A DNA stretch of 64,000 nucleotides from Zobellella taiwanensis (GTDB lineage Bacteria > Pseudomonadota > Gammaproteobacteria > Enterobacterales > Aeromonadaceae). The DNA is taken from NCBI RefSeq assembly GCF_003012795.1, contig NZ_PXYH01000005.1, forward strand, positions 62,001-126,000, read 5' to 3'. Shown in pieces: positions 8,756 through 19,130 of the stretch (the first letter of the stretch is position 1; each line of letters starts with the position of its first letter). The translations under genes were made by a program, and so were the position numbers. The notes beneath the pieces were generated by a model that was not told the origin of the DNA, made no database searches, and saw only the letters and a list, made by a program, of their open reading frames with translations.

Positions 8756-9334
8756 TCAGCCTCCGTTGATGAAGTTCTGCACGTCGCGGTCGGCCAGCAT
8801 GTCCTGTACCATCAGCGACAGTTGTTTATTGAGGGCTTCCTTCACCTTGTCCAGCTCCGGGTGCAGGCGACCCGGAAATTCCTCCTGGGCACTGCGGCGA
8901 TATTGCTTGGTCAGGGTTCGGCCGCCGCGCTCCAGGGTCAGCTGGAGACGCAGTTGCTGGACCACGTCATAGCTTATGTGGCCGCGGATCACCCGGGCCA
9001 GCACTTCCTGCAGCTCCATGTCGATACGGGTAGCGGCACCCTGTTCGATAAAGGCGCCCTGGGTGCTGAGCCCCTGGGCCAGGGCCTGCTCCAGCTGCAC
9101 CTTGAGGTTGTTGGCGGCTCCCACCACCACCGGGGACTTGCCCTGTTGCTCAATCTGGATGATGAAGTCGTTGGCCCTGCCGTCCCGGCTGGAGAGGGCG
9201 ATGGCCTGGCCCCGGTAGACGCCGCCACCCACCTCGACCGAGGGGCTGACGTCGACCGCGATGGGGTAGTAGCTGGCGCAACCGGCCAGGCCCAGCAACA
9301 GCAGGGGGAGGGTAAACCACTTGATGGCGTTCAT
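8756..9334 (-). CDS. yajG: YajG family lipoprotein
   Basis: 192-residue putative lipoprotein. The signal peptide ends in the lipobox LAGC (Cys19), giving a mature N-terminus CASYYPIAVD. The body carries DFIIQIEQQGKSP and a C-terminal helix with QNFINGG. An AAGGAA ribosome site precedes the ATG. In E. coli yajG is likewise next to ampG and bolA. Function unknown; presumably outer-membrane anchored, since residue +2 is Ala and not Asp. Confidence 0.88.
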   Translation of the reverse strand: MNAIKWFTLPLLLLGLAGCASYYPIAVDVSPSVEVGGGVYRGQAIALSSRDGRANDFIIQIEQQGKSPVVVGAANNLKVQLEQALAQGLSTQGAFIEQGAATRIDMELQEVLARVIRGHISYDVVQQLRLQLTLERGGRTLTKQYRRSAQEEFPGRLHPELDKVKEALNKQLSLMVQDMLADRDVQNFINGG

Positions 9335-9346
9335 GCAGGTATTCCT

Positions 9347-10483
9347 TTATAAGGTGTTGATGGCTTTCAGGATAACGAATTTGCGGTTGGATGCCACCAG
9401 CCGCTGGTTGCCGAACAGCCGCTTGAGCTTGTGATGGTAATCCAGGTGGCGGTTGCCCACCAGCAGCAGCTCGCCGCCCCGGCGCAGCACCCGGCGGGCG
9501 TCGGTCATCATCTGCCAGGCAATATGATCGGTAATGGCCTGTTGTTGGTGAAAGGGCGGATTGCATAGCACCAGATCGGCGCTGTCGGGGGCCAGGCCGT
9601 CGAGACAGTTATTGACCATAAAGCGGGCCCGGTCCATGGCCTCGGGCAAATTGCGCGCCACATTCAGCCGCGCGCTGGCAATGGCCATGTGGGATTCGTC
9701 CACAAAGGTGACGGTGGCTTGCGGGTTGCGCGCCAGCAGCATCAGCCCCAGCACGCCGTTGCCGCAGCCCAGATCAATCACCCTGCCCGGCCGGTTGGCG
9801 GGCAGGTGCTCCAGCATAAAGCGGGCGCCGATGTCGAGGCTGGCGCGGGAAAACACATTGGCATGGTTGTACAGGGTGAGGTCGCTGCCCTCCAGCTTCC
9901 AGCTCAGGGGGGCCGGAGCGGGCGAGGGCGCCAGGGTCATGTCCCGGCGGGCAAAGATCAGCCGGGCTTTTTTCCAGGCCAGGCTGGTGTGGGTGGGGCC
10001 GAGGAACTGCTCAAACAGCCTGAGGGTGGAGTTGTGCACGTCCCGGGCCTTGGCGCCGGCCACGATCAGGGTCTGGGGTCCGGCCACCCGGCTGATGGCG
10101 GCGAGCTGGTGCTCCAGCAGGGCGTTGCTCTTGGGCAGCTTCATCAGCACCAGGCCGGGCGCCTCGGGCAGCTCCTCCAGGCTGGTGAGCGACTGCCAGT
10201 CGGGCGCCAGGTGATTGTCGGCGGCGTTGGCGGCCAGGGCCAGCTCGGCAATGCGCGAGTCGGTCACGGTGTGAGGCCGGTACTGGTGCAGGGCCAGGGT
10301 CAGGGCGCCAAAGGCGTCGTTGAGAATCACCAGGGGGGCCGTCCGGTCCCAGTCCAGGGCGGCCAGCTCGTTCATGATATATTCGTCTGCCGCCTCCCAG
10401 GCCTGCAGACCGTGGCGGGCCTGGCGCGGGTAGCGGTGCAGCTCCAGCTCGCCGCCCTGGGGCAGGGGAAAGTGATGATTCAT
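9347..10483 (-). CDS. rlmG: 23S rRNA (guanine-N2) methyltransferase, G1835 type
   Basis: SAM-dependent methyltransferase making m2G1835 in 23S rRNA. The 378-residue protein has the RsmC/RlmG two-domain layout. The degenerate N-terminal domain contains LILNDAFGAL-type and AGAKARDVHNST segments; the catalytic C-terminal domain has motif I VIDLGCGNGVLGL and motif IV LCNPPFHQQ, which favours guanine-N2 chemistry. AWKKARLIF and NHANVFSRASLDIGARF match E. coli RlmG closely. It is divergent from alkB, with only 60 bp between the starts to hold both promoters. Confidence 0.94.
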   Translation of the reverse strand: MNHHFPLPQGGELELHRYPRQARHGLQAWEAADEYIMNELAALDWDRTAPLVILNDAFGALTLALHQYRPHTVTDSRIAELALAANAADNHLAPDWQSLTSLEELPEAPGLVLMKLPKSNALLEHQLAAISRVAGPQTLIVAGAKARDVHNSTLRLFEQFLGPTHTSLAWKKARLIFARRDMTLAPSPAPAPLSWKLEGSDLTLYNHANVFSRASLDIGARFMLEHLPANRPGRVIDLGCGNGVLGLMLLARNPQATVTFVDESHMAIASARLNVARNLPEAMDRARFMVNNCLDGLAPDSADLVLCNPPFHQQQAITDHIAWQMMTDARRVLRRGGELLLVGNRHLDYHHKLKRLFGNQRLVASNRKFVILKAINTL

Positions 10484-10543
10484 GGAATGATGCCCGATGA
10501 TTGCAAAGGGCGGCAGTTTACCAGTTTAAGGGGGAAAATCAGC

Positions 10544-11131
10544 ATGGGGTTGTGGTCCGGGCCCGAGTGGCTGGCACTGAACCAGGGGCGCTTGCTGTGG
10601 TGGCCCGACGCCTTTCGCGCCGAGGCGGACTGCTGGCAGGCAACACTGGCGCACGACATTCCCTGGCAGCAGCACCGGCTGCGGATGTTTGGCCAGGAGG
10701 TGAACGAGCCCCGGTTGTCCTGCTGGATGGGCGACTGGCCCTACCGTTACTCGGGCCGTGAACGACGACAGGTGCCCTGGCATCCCTTGGTACAAGCCAT
10801 GGCCGGCCGGCTGGAAAGTATCTGCGGCCAGTCCTTTGACGGTGTGCTGCTCAATTGCTATCGCCACGGTCAGGACAGCATGGGCTGGCACGCTGACGAC
10901 GAGCCGGAGCTGGGCCCCAACCCCATGATTGCTTCGGTCAGCCTGGGGCAACCCCGGCGTTTTTTGCTGCGCCATGAAGCGGGGGAGCAACGGGAGCTGT
11001 TACTGGAGCACGGCAGCCTGCTGGTGATGGCGGGGGAAATGCAGCATCATTGGCGCCACGCCCTGCCCAGAATGGCCCGGGCCGAGGGAGTGCGCATCAA
11101 CCTGACCTTTCGCCGGCGAAACCCCGGGTGA
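10544..11131 (+). CDS. alkB: AlkB-like 2-oxoglutarate/Fe(II) dioxygenase
   Basis: 195-residue dioxygenase expected to remove alkyl damage from DNA or RNA bases. The iron triad is visible: His116 and Asp118 in GWHADDEPELG and His172 in HHWRHALP. The 2-oxoglutarate arginines lie in RINLTFRRR. NCYRHGQDSMGWHADDE is typical of the ALKBH2/3-like bacterial group. The ATG at 10544 follows AAGGGGG; the open frame upstream is an antisense shadow of rlmG. No Ada operator is evident. bolA follows after 55 bp. Confidence 0.92.
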   Translation: MGLWSGPEWLALNQGRLLWWPDAFRAEADCWQATLAHDIPWQQHRLRMFGQEVNEPRLSCWMGDWPYRYSGRERRQVPWHPLVQAMAGRLESICGQSFDGVLLNCYRHGQDSMGWHADDEPELGPNPMIASVSLGQPRRFLLRHEAGEQRELLLEHGSLLVMAGEMQHHWRHALPRMARAEGVRINLTFRRRNPG

Positions 11132-11186
11132 AAGTAGCGGGCTGCCGCCCCTGTCATCTGTCCTGATTCATCGCGAGGAGAATGCC

Positions 11187-11504
11187 ATGTCGATGCAAAG
11201 CACCATAGAGCACAAGGTCAGGGCGGCGCTGTCGCCCGAGCACCTGGAAGTGATTAACGAAAGCTATATGCACCGGGTCGAGCCGGGCTCGGAAACCCAC
11301 TTCAAGCTGGTGGTGGTGAGTGATGCCTTTGACGGACAGCGGCTGCTGGCCCGCCACCGCACCCTCAACACCCTGCTGGCCGACGAGCTGGCCGGCGGCG
11401 TACACGCCCTGGCGCTGCATACCCTGACCCCGGCCGAGTGGCAGGCCCGTGGCGGCGTGCCCGCCAGCCCCAACTGCATGGGCAAGGGCGGCGTGTCGGC
11501 CTGA
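11187..11504 (+). CDS. bolA: BolA family protein
   Basis: 105-residue protein of the BolA/IbaG family, which pairs with monothiol glutaredoxins through bound 2Fe-2S clusters and also affects morphology and stress response. Diagnostic residues: HRVEPGSETHFKLVVVS and the helix-turn RHRTLNTLLADEL, with the conserved histidine in HALALHTLTPAEW. Strong GAGGAG ribosome site. Its position upstream of nqr is shared with vibrios and aeromonads. Confidence 0.95.
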   Translation: MSMQSTIEHKVRAALSPEHLEVINESYMHRVEPGSETHFKLVVVSDAFDGQRLLARHRTLNTLLADELAGGVHALALHTLTPAEWQARGGVPASPNCMGKGGVSA

Positions 11505-11865
11505 ACGGCTGTTATCCCGGATTAGCAAATTTGTTATGAAGGCCGGCGGGGCAAACCGGTCCCGTTTCCGGACCGGCTACCACCAAAGCATAATCTTGCT
11601 TTAAAAATCATGGCCTTATTTTTGCTAGCCGGAGCGCGGCTGGCGCCGATTGTGCCGGCGAAGCCGCTAATTTTTAGCGATTGCCATGGCAGCGACAGCT
11701 TTAAAAGTGCTAGAATTACGCGCCTTTTAAATCGGGCTGGATGTTACCGGACTGTAGTCGTGCTGTTGTCAGGGCGATAAAGGCAAGCCGGTAGCGACTC
11801 ATCAGCATGTTGTCATGTCCGCATGGCAAGTACCTGTCTTCCCCTAACAAGTAGTGCAAGTGAGT
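11505..11865 (+). promoter_or_regulatory. 361-bp gap with presumed nqr promoter and leader
   Basis: No gene is seen. It holds a 7-bp GC hairpin at 11556-11576 (CCGGTCC/GGACCGG, no T-run), a small CGCTAA-TTT-TTAGCG hairpin at 11665-11679, a TGCCATGGCA palindrome at 11682-11691 and a candidate -10 box TAGAAT at 11711-11716 with no convincing -35. If that box is right, the nqrA leader is about 150 nt. Confidence 0.4.
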
Positions 11866-13209
11866 ATGATTACAATTAAAAAAGGACTGGACCTCCCAAT
11901 CGCCGGGGCCCCAGAGCAAGTAATCTACGATGGCCCTGCCATCAAACGTGTTGCTACGCTGGGCGAGGAGTTTGTGGGAATGCGCCCTACCATGCATGTC
12001 AAGGTAGAGGACCGCGTCAAGAAGGGTCAGGTGATCTTCGAAGACAAGAAGAATCCTGGCGTCAAATTCACAGCTCCCGCCGCCGGTACAGTGGTTGAAA
12101 TCAACCGTGGCGCCAAGCGTGTACTGCAATCCGTGGTCATTGCCGTCGATGACAGCGAAGCGCAGATTACTTTCAAAAGCTACAGCTCTGCCGACCTGGC
12201 CAAACTGGAACGTGAAACCGTACAAGAGCAGCTGGTGGAATCCGGTATGTGGACTGCCCTGCGCACCCGCCCTTACAGCAAGGTGCCTGCCGTGGGTTCG
12301 TCCCCCCGCTCTATCTTCGTGACCGCCATGGACACCAACCCGCTGTGTGCCAATGCCGAGCTGATCATCAAGGAAAACGCCCAGGCGTTTACCGATGGCC
12401 TGCAGGTGCTGAGCCGGCTGACCGATGGCCAGGTTAATGTGTGCAAAGGGGAAGGCAGTCTGCCCCAGGCCTCCGCCGGCAACATCAAGGAACACGTCTT
12501 CGTCGGCGTGCATCCCGCCGGCCTGCCGGGCACCCACATCCACTTTATCGATCCCGTCGTGCCCGGCAAGGTGGTGTGGTACATCAACTATCAGGACGTC
12601 ATTGCCTTCGGCAAGCTGTTCACCAGCGGTGAACTGCACACCGATCGCGTGGTAGCCCTGGGCGGTCCCGTGGTCAACAAGCCTCGCCTGCTGCGCACCC
12701 GTATCGGTGCCTCCCTCGACGAGCTGACCGCCGGCGAGCTGCAGGACGGAGAAAACCGCGTGATCTCCGGCTCTGTGCTGTCCGGTACCACCGCCAGCGG
12801 TCCCCATGCCTACCTGGGTCGCTACCATCTGCAGATTTCCGTACTGAAGGAAGGCCGCGAGAAGGAGTTCATGGGCTGGCTGGCGCCGGGCGCCAACAAG
12901 TTTTCGGTGACCCGCGCCTACCTGAGCCACCTGACCAAGGGCAAGCTGTTCGATCTGACCACTACCACCAACGGCTCCAGCCGTGCCATGGTGCCGATCG
13001 GCAACTATGAGCGCATCATGCCCCTGGACATACTGCCGACCCTGCTGCTGCGTGATCTGCTGTCCGGCGACACCGACAGCGCCCAGACCATGGGCTGCCT
13101 GGAGCTGGATGAAGAAGATCTGGCACTGTGCACCTATGTGTGCCCGGGCAAGTACGATTACGGCCAGGTGCTGCGCCAGTGTCTGACCAAGATTGAGCTA
13201 GAGGGCTAA
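11866..13209 (+). CDS. nqrA: Na+-translocating NADH:quinone reductase subunit A
   Basis: Peripheral cytoplasmic subunit of the six-subunit Na+-NQR, implicated in quinone binding. 447 residues from [14 protein letters not shown] to KIELEG, the family length. Typical segments are [33 protein letters not shown] and [17 protein letters not shown] [12 protein letters not shown] start at the ATG of MITIKK, 12 nt inside the open frame. First gene of nqrABCDEF-apbE-nqrM, transcribed rightward; nqrB begins 5 nt after the stop. Confidence 0.97.
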   Translation: MITIKKGLDLPIAGAPEQVIYDGPAIKRVATLGEEFVGMRPTMHVKVEDRVKKGQVIFEDKKNPGVKFTAPAAGTVVEINRGAKRVLQSVVIAVDDSEAQITFKSYSSADLAKLERETVQEQLVESGMWTALRTRPYSKVPAVGSSPRSIFVTAMDTNPLCANAELIIKENAQAFTDGLQVLSRLTDGQVNVCKGEGSLPQASAGNIKEHVFVGVHPAGLPGTHIHFIDPVVPGKVVWYINYQDVIAFGKLFTSGELHTDRVVALGGPVVNKPRLLRTRIGASLDELTAGELQDGENRVISGSVLSGTTASGPHAYLGRYHLQISVLKEGREKEFMGWLAPGANKFSVTRAYLSHLTKGKLFDLTTTTNGSSRAMVPIGNYERIMPLDILPTLLLRDLLSGDTDSAQTMGCLELDEEDLALCTYVCPGKYDYGQVLRQCLTKIELEG

Positions 13210-13214
13210 GAGAA

Positions 13215-14453
13215 ATGAGTTTGAAGCACACTCTGGAAAAGATCGAACACCATTTCGAGCCGGGTGGTAAATACGAAAAGTTTTACGCCCTGTACGAAGC
13301 GGTGGCGACCGTGCTCTATACCCCGGGCATGGTGACCCGCAACGCCTCCCATGTGCGTGACAGCATCGACCTGAAGCGCATCATGATCATGGTGTGGCTG
13401 GCGACCTTCCCGGCCATGTTCTTCGGCATGTACAACGCCGGCGGCCAGGCCATTGCGGCCCTCTCCAGCCTGTACAGCCCGGCGGAACTGGCCGGCATCA
13501 TCGACGGCAACTGGCGCTACGGCCTGGCCCAGGCCCTGGGGGCAACCCTGGGTGAAGGCGCCGGCTGGGGCAGCAAGCTGCTGCTCGGCGCTACCTACTT
13601 CCTGCCCATCTACCTGACCGTGTTCGTGGTCGGTGGTTTCTGGGAAGTGCTGTTCGCCACCGTGCGCAAGCACGAGGTCAACGAAGGCTTCTTCGTGACT
13701 TCCGTGCTGTTCGCGCTGATCGTGCCCGCCACCCTGCCCTTGTGGCAGGCGGCCCTGGGCATTACCTTCGGCGTGGTCATGGCCAAGGAAATCTTTGGCG
13801 GCACCGGCAAGAACTTCCTCAACCCCGCTCTGGCGGGACGGGCCTTCCTGTTCTTCGCCTACCCGGCCGAGATTTCCGGCGACACCGTATGGACCGCGGT
13901 TGACGGTTTCTCCGGCGCCACCGCCCTGGGCCAGTGGGCCGCAGGCGGCCAGGCCGCGCTGATGGACGTCAACACCGGCACCGTGATCAGCTGGATGGAT
14001 GCCTTTGTCGGCAACATTCAGGGCTCCATCGGGGAGGTTTCCACCCTCGCCATCCTGATTGGCGGCCTGTTCATCGTCTATATGGGCATCGCCTCCTGGC
14101 GGATAGTGGGCGGCGTGATGATCGGCATGGTGCTGACCGCGACCCTGTTCAACGTCATCGGCTCCGACACCAACCCCATGTTCTCCATGCCCTGGCACTG
14201 GCACCTGGTACTGGGCGGCTTCGCCTTCGGCATGATGTTCATGGCCACCGACCCGGTCTCCGCGTCCTTTACCAACAAGGGTAAATGGTGGTACGGCGCC
14301 CTGATCGGCGTCATGGTGGTGCTGATCCGGGTGGTCAACCCGGCCTTCCCCGAAGGCATGATGCTGGCCATTCTGTTCGCCAACCTGTTCGCGCCCCTGT
14401 TCGACCACTTTGTGGTTCAGGCAAACATCAAACGGAGGCTGGCCCGTGGCTAA
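13215..14453 (+). CDS. nqrB: Na+-NQR subunit B
   Basis: Integral membrane subunit containing riboflavin and covalent FMN, central to the Na+ path. 412 residues with about ten membrane helices. The FMN-attachment motif is GFSGATAL with Thr236, the same residue number as in Vibrio cholerae; ApbE, encoded downstream, performs this flavinylation. [19 protein letters not shown] and [17 protein letters not shown] are signature segments. The last 8 nt overlap the GTG start of nqrC. Confidence 0.97.
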   Translation: MSLKHTLEKIEHHFEPGGKYEKFYALYEAVATVLYTPGMVTRNASHVRDSIDLKRIMIMVWLATFPAMFFGMYNAGGQAIAALSSLYSPAELAGIIDGNWRYGLAQALGATLGEGAGWGSKLLLGATYFLPIYLTVFVVGGFWEVLFATVRKHEVNEGFFVTSVLFALIVPATLPLWQAALGITFGVVMAKEIFGGTGKNFLNPALAGRAFLFFAYPAEISGDTVWTAVDGFSGATALGQWAAGGQAALMDVNTGTVISWMDAFVGNIQGSIGEVSTLAILIGGLFIVYMGIASWRIVGGVMIGMVLTATLFNVIGSDTNPMFSMPWHWHLVLGGFAFGMMFMATDPVSASFTNKGKWWYGALIGVMVVLIRVVNPAFPEGMMLAILFANLFAPLFDHFVVQANIKRRLARG

Positions 14454-15216
14454 GAAAGAAACTATCGGCAGGACCTTTGCCATCGTCGGCGGTCTCTGCC
14501 TGGTCTGTTCCATAGTGGTATCCGGCGCCGCCGTGCTGCTCAAGCCGACCCAACAGCGTAACCAGGCGCTGGACGTGCAGACCAACATTGTGGAAGTGGC
14601 CGGCCTGGGCCGTGCCAACGTGGCGGAAAACTACGAGCGTTTCATCGACGCCCGCCTGCTCGACCTGGCTACCGGTGAACTCACCGATCAGGCCGCCGCC
14701 GGTTACAACCAGCGCAATGCCGCCAAGGATCCGTCCACCAGCATCGCCCTGAGCCCGGATGAAGATCCGGCCGGCATCCGCCGCCGCGCCAACCTTGTGC
14801 CGGTATACCTGGCCAAGGACGAGAACGGCGAACTGGAAAGCATCATACTGCCGATGCACGGCCAGGGGCTGTGGTCCACCATGTACGCCTTTGTGGCGGT
14901 CGAGCCCGACGGTAACACCATCAAGGGCATCACCTACTACGAGCAGGGTGAAACTCCCGGACTCGGCGGCGAGGTGGAAAACCCGGCCTGGCGTGCCCAG
15001 TTCGTTGGCAAGAAATTGTTTGACGACAACGGCCAGCCGGCGCTGCGGGTGGTGAAAGGCGGAGCTCCCCAGGGAGCGCCTTCCAGCGTGGATGGCCTGT
15101 CCGGCGCCACCCTGACCTCCAACGGCGTGCAATATACCTTTGAATTCTGGCTCGGTGAGAAAGGCTTCGGTCCTTTCCTGGCCAAGGTTCGTGAAGGAGA
15201 GCTGAACAATGGCTGA
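14446..15216 (+). CDS. nqrC: Na+-NQR subunit C
   Basis: Periplasm-facing flavoprotein subunit with one N-terminal membrane helix (about residues 11-33) and a covalent FMN on Thr222 of [10 protein letters not shown] (Thr225 in V. cholerae). 256 residues. The start is a GTG lying within the end of nqrB, preceded by ACGGAGG; overlap of 8 nt implies coupled translation. [12 protein letters not shown] and [12 protein letters not shown] are conserved FMN-domain segments. Confidence 0.96.
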   Translation: MAKKETIGRTFAIVGGLCLVCSIVVSGAAVLLKPTQQRNQALDVQTNIVEVAGLGRANVAENYERFIDARLLDLATGELTDQAAAGYNQRNAAKDPSTSIALSPDEDPAGIRRRANLVPVYLAKDENGELESIILPMHGQGLWSTMYAFVAVEPDGNTIKGITYYEQGETPGLGGEVENPAWRAQFVGKKLFDDNGQPALRVVKGGAPQGAPSSVDGLSGATLTSNGVQYTFEFWLGEKGFGPFLAKVREGELNNG

Positions 15217-15841
15217 TAAAGCTGAAATGAAAAAGGTGCTGTTCGGGCCCATTATCGGCAACAACCCCATCGCCCTGCAGGTGTTGGGGATTTGCTCGGC
15301 CCTGGCGGTGACCTCCCAGATGCAGACCGCCTTCGTCATGTCGCTGGCGGTGATCGCGGTAACGGCGTTTTCCAACCTGTTCATCTCGCTGATCCGCAAC
15401 CATATCCCCAACTCGGTGCGGATTATCGCCCAGATGGCGATCATCGCCTCCCTGGTTATCGTGGTGGATCAGATCCTGAAAGCCTATGCCTATGACATCT
15501 CCAAGCAATTGTCGGTGTTTGTGGGGCTTATCATCACCAACTGTATCGTGATGGGACGCGCCGAGGCCTACGCCATGAAGAGCCCGCCCATGATGTCCTT
15601 CTTCGACGGTATCGGCAACGGCCTGGGCTACGGCCTGATCCTGCTGGTGGTGGCGACCATCCGTGAGCTGTTTGGCTCCGGCACCTGGTTCGGCATCGAA
15701 ATCCTGCCGTTGATCAAGAACGGTGGTTGGTACCAGGCCAACGGCCTGCTGCTGCTGCCGCCGAGCGCCTTCTTCATCATCGGTGGTTTTATCTGGGTAC
15801 TGCGTACCTTCCGTCCCGAACAGGTGGAGGCGAAGGAGTAA
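15209..15841 (+). CDS. nqrD: Na+-NQR subunit D
   Basis: Membrane subunit of 210 residues with six helices, pseudo-symmetric with NqrE. Cys29 in LGICSALAV and a second cysteine in [14 protein letters not shown] are the ligands reported to hold an iron centre between NqrD and NqrE. It starts 8 nt before the nqrC stop. [11 protein letters not shown] is a family signature. Confidence 0.97.
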   Translation: MADKAEMKKVLFGPIIGNNPIALQVLGICSALAVTSQMQTAFVMSLAVIAVTAFSNLFISLIRNHIPNSVRIIAQMAIIASLVIVVDQILKAYAYDISKQLSVFVGLIITNCIVMGRAEAYAMKSPPMMSFFDGIGNGLGYGLILLVVATIRELFGSGTWFGIEILPLIKNGGWYQANGLLLLPPSAFFIIGGFIWVLRTFRPEQVEAKE

Positions 15842-15842
15842 C

Positions 15843-16439
15843 ATGGAACATTTTTTGAGTCTGTTTGTCCGTGCCGTCTTTATCGAGAACCTGGCACTGG
15901 CCTTCTTCCTGGGGATGTGTACCTTCCTGGCGGTGTCCAAGAAGGTCAAAACCTCCTTCGGTCTGGGGGTGGCGGTGACCGTGGTGCTGACCATTTCAGT
16001 GCCGGTCAACAACCTGATCTACAACTTCATTCTGAAGGACGGTGCCCTGGCAGAGGGCGTGGATCTGAGCTTCCTGAACTTCATTACCTTTATCGGGGTA
16101 ATTGCGGCGCTGGTACAGATCCTCGAAATGCTGCTGGATAAGTTCTTCCCGGCGCTGTACAACGCCCTCGGCATTTTCCTGCCGCTGATCACCGTAAACT
16201 GTGCCATCTTCGGTGGCGTGTCCTTCATGGTGCAGCGTGACTACAACTTTGCCGAGTCTGTGGTATACGGTTTCGGCTCCGGTATCGGCTGGATGCTGGC
16301 CATCGTATTGCTGGCCGGTTTGCGTGAGAAGATGAAGTATGCGGATGTGCCCGACGGGCTGCGCGGTCTGGGGATTACCTTTATCTCCGCCGGCCTGATG
16401 GCCCTCGGCTTTATGTCTTTCTCTGGCATATCTCTGTAA
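15843..16439 (+). CDS. nqrE: Na+-NQR subunit E
   Basis: Membrane subunit of 198 residues, partner of NqrD. Cys26 in [10 protein letters not shown] and the cysteine of [11 protein letters not shown] complete the shared iron site. I place the start at the ATG of [11 protein letters not shown], which follows the nqrD stop by one base; a longer open frame upstream is out of register with the family. [14 protein letters not shown] is a signature. Confidence 0.97.
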   Translation: MEHFLSLFVRAVFIENLALAFFLGMCTFLAVSKKVKTSFGLGVAVTVVLTISVPVNNLIYNFILKDGALAEGVDLSFLNFITFIGVIAALVQILEMLLDKFFPALYNALGIFLPLITVNCAIFGGVSFMVQRDYNFAESVVYGFGSGIGWMLAIVLLAGLREKMKYADVPDGLRGLGITFISAGLMALGFMSFSGISL

Positions 16440-16465
16440 ACCCAGTGACGGAAAAGGAATAAACG

Positions 16466-17689
16466 ATGGAAATCATTCTAGGCGTGGTCATGTTCACCGT
16501 GATCGTGCTGGTCCTGGTAAGCGTTATCCTGTTTGCCAAGTCCAAGCTGGTCGCGGAAGGGGATGTGACTATCAGCATCAACGACGATCCCGAAAAGGCG
16601 ATCACCTCCGGCGCCGGCGTCAAGCTGCTGGGCGCCCTGGCCGCCAACGGTATCTTCGTCTCTTCTGCCTGTGGTGGCGGTGGCTCCTGCGGCCAGTGCC
16701 GGGTGCGCGTGATCGAGGGGGGCGGCGAAATCCTGCCCACCGAGCTGGATCACATCTCCAAGCGCGAAGCGCGCCACGGCGAGCGTCTGTCCTGCCAGGT
16801 CAACGTCAAGCAGGACATGAAGATCGAGCTGCCGGAAGAAGTGTTCGGCATCAAGAAGTGGGACTGCGAAGTTATCTCCAACGATAACAAGGCCACCTTC
16901 ATCAAGGAACTCAAGCTCAAGATCCCCAACGGCGAAAGCGTGCCTTTCCGTGCCGGTGGTTACATCCAGATCGAGGCGCCGCCCCACCACGTCAAGTACA
17001 AGGACTTCGACGTGCCCGAGGAATACCGGGAAGACTGGGACAAGTTCAAGATCTTCGATCTGGAGTCCAAGGTAGACGAGGAAACCATCCGCGCCTACTC
17101 CATGGCCAACTACCCGGAAGAAGAAGGCATCATCATGCTGAACGTGCGGATCGCGACCCCGCCGCCCAGCAACTGGAGCGCGCCTCCCGGCAAGATGTCG
17201 TCCTACATCTGGTCACTGAAGCCCGGCGACAAGGCCACCATTTCCGGCCCCTTCGGCGAGTTCTTCGCCAAGGACACCGATGCCGAGATGGTGTTTATCG
17301 GTGGTGGTGCCGGTATGGCGCCGATGCGTTCACACATCTTCGATCAGCTCAAGCGCCTGCACTCCAAGCGCAAGATCAGCTTCTGGTACGGTGCCCGTTC
17401 CAAGCGCGAGATGTTCTACGTGGAAGACTTCGACGGCCTGCAGGAGCAGTTCGACAACTTCAAGTGGCATGTGGCACTAAGCGATCCCCAGCCCGGTGAC
17501 AACTGGACCGGTTATACCGGCTTCATCCACAACGTGCTGTACGAGAACTACCTGCGCGATCACGACGCGCCCGAGGATTGCGAGTACTACATGTGTGGTC
17601 CGCCCGTGATGAACGCGGCCGTGATCAACATGCTCAAGAACCTGGGCGTGGAAGACGACAACATCCTGCTGGATGACTTTGGTGGTTAA
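16466..17689 (+). CDS. nqrF: Na+-NQR subunit F (NADH-oxidising)
   Basis: Electron-input subunit. The 407-residue protein has one N-terminal membrane helix (residues 2-24), a 2Fe-2S ferredoxin domain with Cys69, Cys75, Cys78 and Cys110, an FAD domain with RAYSMANYP, and an NADH domain with [14 protein letters not shown] and a [10 protein letters not shown]-terminal motif. Ribosome site AAAGGAA. The stop is followed after 20 nt by apbE, with no terminator between, so maturation genes share the transcript. Confidence 0.97.
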   Translation: MEIILGVVMFTVIVLVLVSVILFAKSKLVAEGDVTISINDDPEKAITSGAGVKLLGALAANGIFVSSACGGGGSCGQCRVRVIEGGGEILPTELDHISKREARHGERLSCQVNVKQDMKIELPEEVFGIKKWDCEVISNDNKATFIKELKLKIPNGESVPFRAGGYIQIEAPPHHVKYKDFDVPEEYREDWDKFKIFDLESKVDEETIRAYSMANYPEEEGIIMLNVRIATPPPSNWSAPPGKMSSYIWSLKPGDKATISGPFGEFFAKDTDAEMVFIGGGAGMAPMRSHIFDQLKRLHSKRKISFWYGARSKREMFYVEDFDGLQEQFDNFKWHVALSDPQPGDNWTGYTGFIHNVLYENYLRDHDAPEDCEYYMCGPPVMNAAVINMLKNLGVEDDNILLDDFGG

Positions 17690-17709
17690 ACGATAGTGGT
17701 CAAACACTG

Positions 17710-18744
17710 ATGAAACTTCCTGTACGAAACTGGCTGGCCCCCCTGGGGCTGGCCTTTTTATTGGCGGCCTGCCAGCCGGCGGCGACCGAGCGGCCCCAGC
17801 TGCACCTGACCGGCGATACCATGGGCACCTACTACTCGGTGAAGATAGTGGGGGCAGAGGACGGCCAGCGTGATGCGCTGCAGGCGGAAATCGACCGAAG
17901 GCTGGAACGGGTCAACGAGCAGATGTCCACCTACCGCAAGACTTCCGAGCTCAGCCGGTTCAATCGGCATGAAGACGCTACGCCCTTTGCGGTATCGGCG
18001 GATACCGCCCGGGTGGTGACGGCGGCCCTGCAGCTGGGGCGGCAGACCGAGGGCGCCCTGGACGTAACCGTGGGCCCGCTGGTCAACCTGTGGGGTTTTG
18101 GTCCCGATGCCAGACCGACCGAGATCCCCAGTGACGAGCGGCTGGCGGAGGCCAGGGCGCAAACCGGGCTGGAACACCTTTCCGTGCACATCAGGGCCGA
18201 GGGGGAGTTTCTGCAAAAATCCCTGACCGGCCTGTATGTGGATCTGTCGGCCATCGCCAAGGGCTACGGGGTGGATGTGGTGTCTGAATACCTCTCCGAG
18301 CAGGGGCTGACCAACCACCTGGTGGAAATCGGTGGCGAAGTGAGAACCCGCGGCGTTAATGCCCATGGCCAGGACTGGCGCATTGCGGTGGAACGACCCG
18401 GCCCGGGTGAAGGCATGGTGCAGCAGGTGGTGGCGTTGGCCAACACCAGCGTGGCCACCTCGGGGGATTACCGCAATTACTACGAGCTCGACGGCAAACG
18501 GCTGTCCCACACCCTGGATCCGGCCACCGGCAGGCCGATCACCCACCAGTTGGCATCGGTGACAGTGATCCACCCATCCTGTATGATGGCGGACGGCCTG
18601 GCTACGGCGCTGACAGTGATGGGAACGGAACGAGCACTGGCGTTTGCCGAGGAGCAGGGGCTGGCGGTCTATCTGCTTACCAAGACGGGCGACGGTTTCA
18701 GGGTGGATATGTCCAGCGCCTTCGAGAAGTATCTAAGAGGTTGA
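17710..18744 (+). CDS. apbE: FAD:protein FMN transferase
   Basis: Periplasmic lipoprotein that transfers FMN from FAD to threonine in the S(T)GAT-type motifs of NqrB and NqrC, needing Mg2+. 344 residues; lipobox LAAC with Cys21. HLTGDTMGTYYSVKI, DLSAIAKGYGVDVVSEYL and the metal-site region HTLDPATGRPI mark the ApbE family. Its place directly after nqrF makes NqrB/NqrC the probable substrates. Confidence 0.95.
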   Translation: MKLPVRNWLAPLGLAFLLAACQPAATERPQLHLTGDTMGTYYSVKIVGAEDGQRDALQAEIDRRLERVNEQMSTYRKTSELSRFNRHEDATPFAVSADTARVVTAALQLGRQTEGALDVTVGPLVNLWGFGPDARPTEIPSDERLAEARAQTGLEHLSVHIRAEGEFLQKSLTGLYVDLSAIAKGYGVDVVSEYLSEQGLTNHLVEIGGEVRTRGVNAHGQDWRIAVERPGPGEGMVQQVVALANTSVATSGDYRNYYELDGKRLSHTLDPATGRPITHQLASVTVIHPSCMMADGLATALTVMGTERALAFAEEQGLAVYLLTKTGDGFRVDMSSAFEKYLRG

Positions 18745-18745
18745 T

Positions 18746-18970
18746 ATGCTGTATTTTCTGATTACCTTCGGAGTCTTTGCCCTGGTGATTGCCGCCATGG
18801 CCATTGGCTACATCATCCAGCGCAAAACTATTGCCGGCTCCTGCGGCGGTCTGGGCAGCATCGGCGTGGAAAAGGCCTGCGACTGTCCCGATCCGTGCGA
18901 CAACCGCAAGAAAAAGATGGCCAAGGAAGAAGCCCGCCGCAAGATGCTGGAAGAGAATCGCATTATCTAA
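18746..18970 (+). CDS. nqrM: Na+-NQR maturation factor NqrM
   Basis: 74-residue protein with one N-terminal helix (about residues 3-23) and four cysteines (33, 45, 47, 51) in GSCGGLG and ACDCPDPC, followed by a charged tail. This is the NqrM (former DUF539) pattern; the family is needed to install iron at the NqrD/NqrE site. It begins 1 nt after the apbE stop, the conserved last gene of nqr operons. A heptamer-repeat element begins 6 bp after its stop. Confidence 0.94.
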   Translation: MLYFLITFGVFALVIAAMAIGYIIQRKTIAGSCGGLGSIGVEKACDCPDPCDNRKKKMAKEEARRKMLEENRII

Positions 18971-18975
18971 AAGAC

Positions 18976-19127
18976 AGCTATAAGCCGTAAGCTGTCAGCC
19001 ATAAGCTGCTCGAAGCAGTCTGTGGTTCTGGCTTACGGTCTTATTTGTTACGTTGCTTGGCTGGACTTATTATTTATTAACGCACTCGGGCTGCTTACAG
19101 CTGATCGCTTAAAGCTTACCGCTTTGT
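18976..19127. repeat. Paired heptamer arrays, AGC-type, nqrM-dinB gap
   Basis: Five 7-bp units at 18976-19010 (AGCTATA, AGCCGTA, AGCTGTC, AGCCATA, AGCTGCT) and five inverted units at 19093-19127 (GCTTACA, GCTGATC, GCTTAAA, GCTTACC, GCTTTGT). They enclose 82 bp with no ORF. The right array ends 3 bp before the dinB ATG, occupying the place of a ribosome site. Confidence 0.8.
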
Positions 19128-19130
19128 TTT

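Noticed and set aside
11505-11865. A small RNA gene or riboswitch before nqrA
   Set aside because: The hairpins are short, without a promoter-terminator pair; treated as promoter and leader only.
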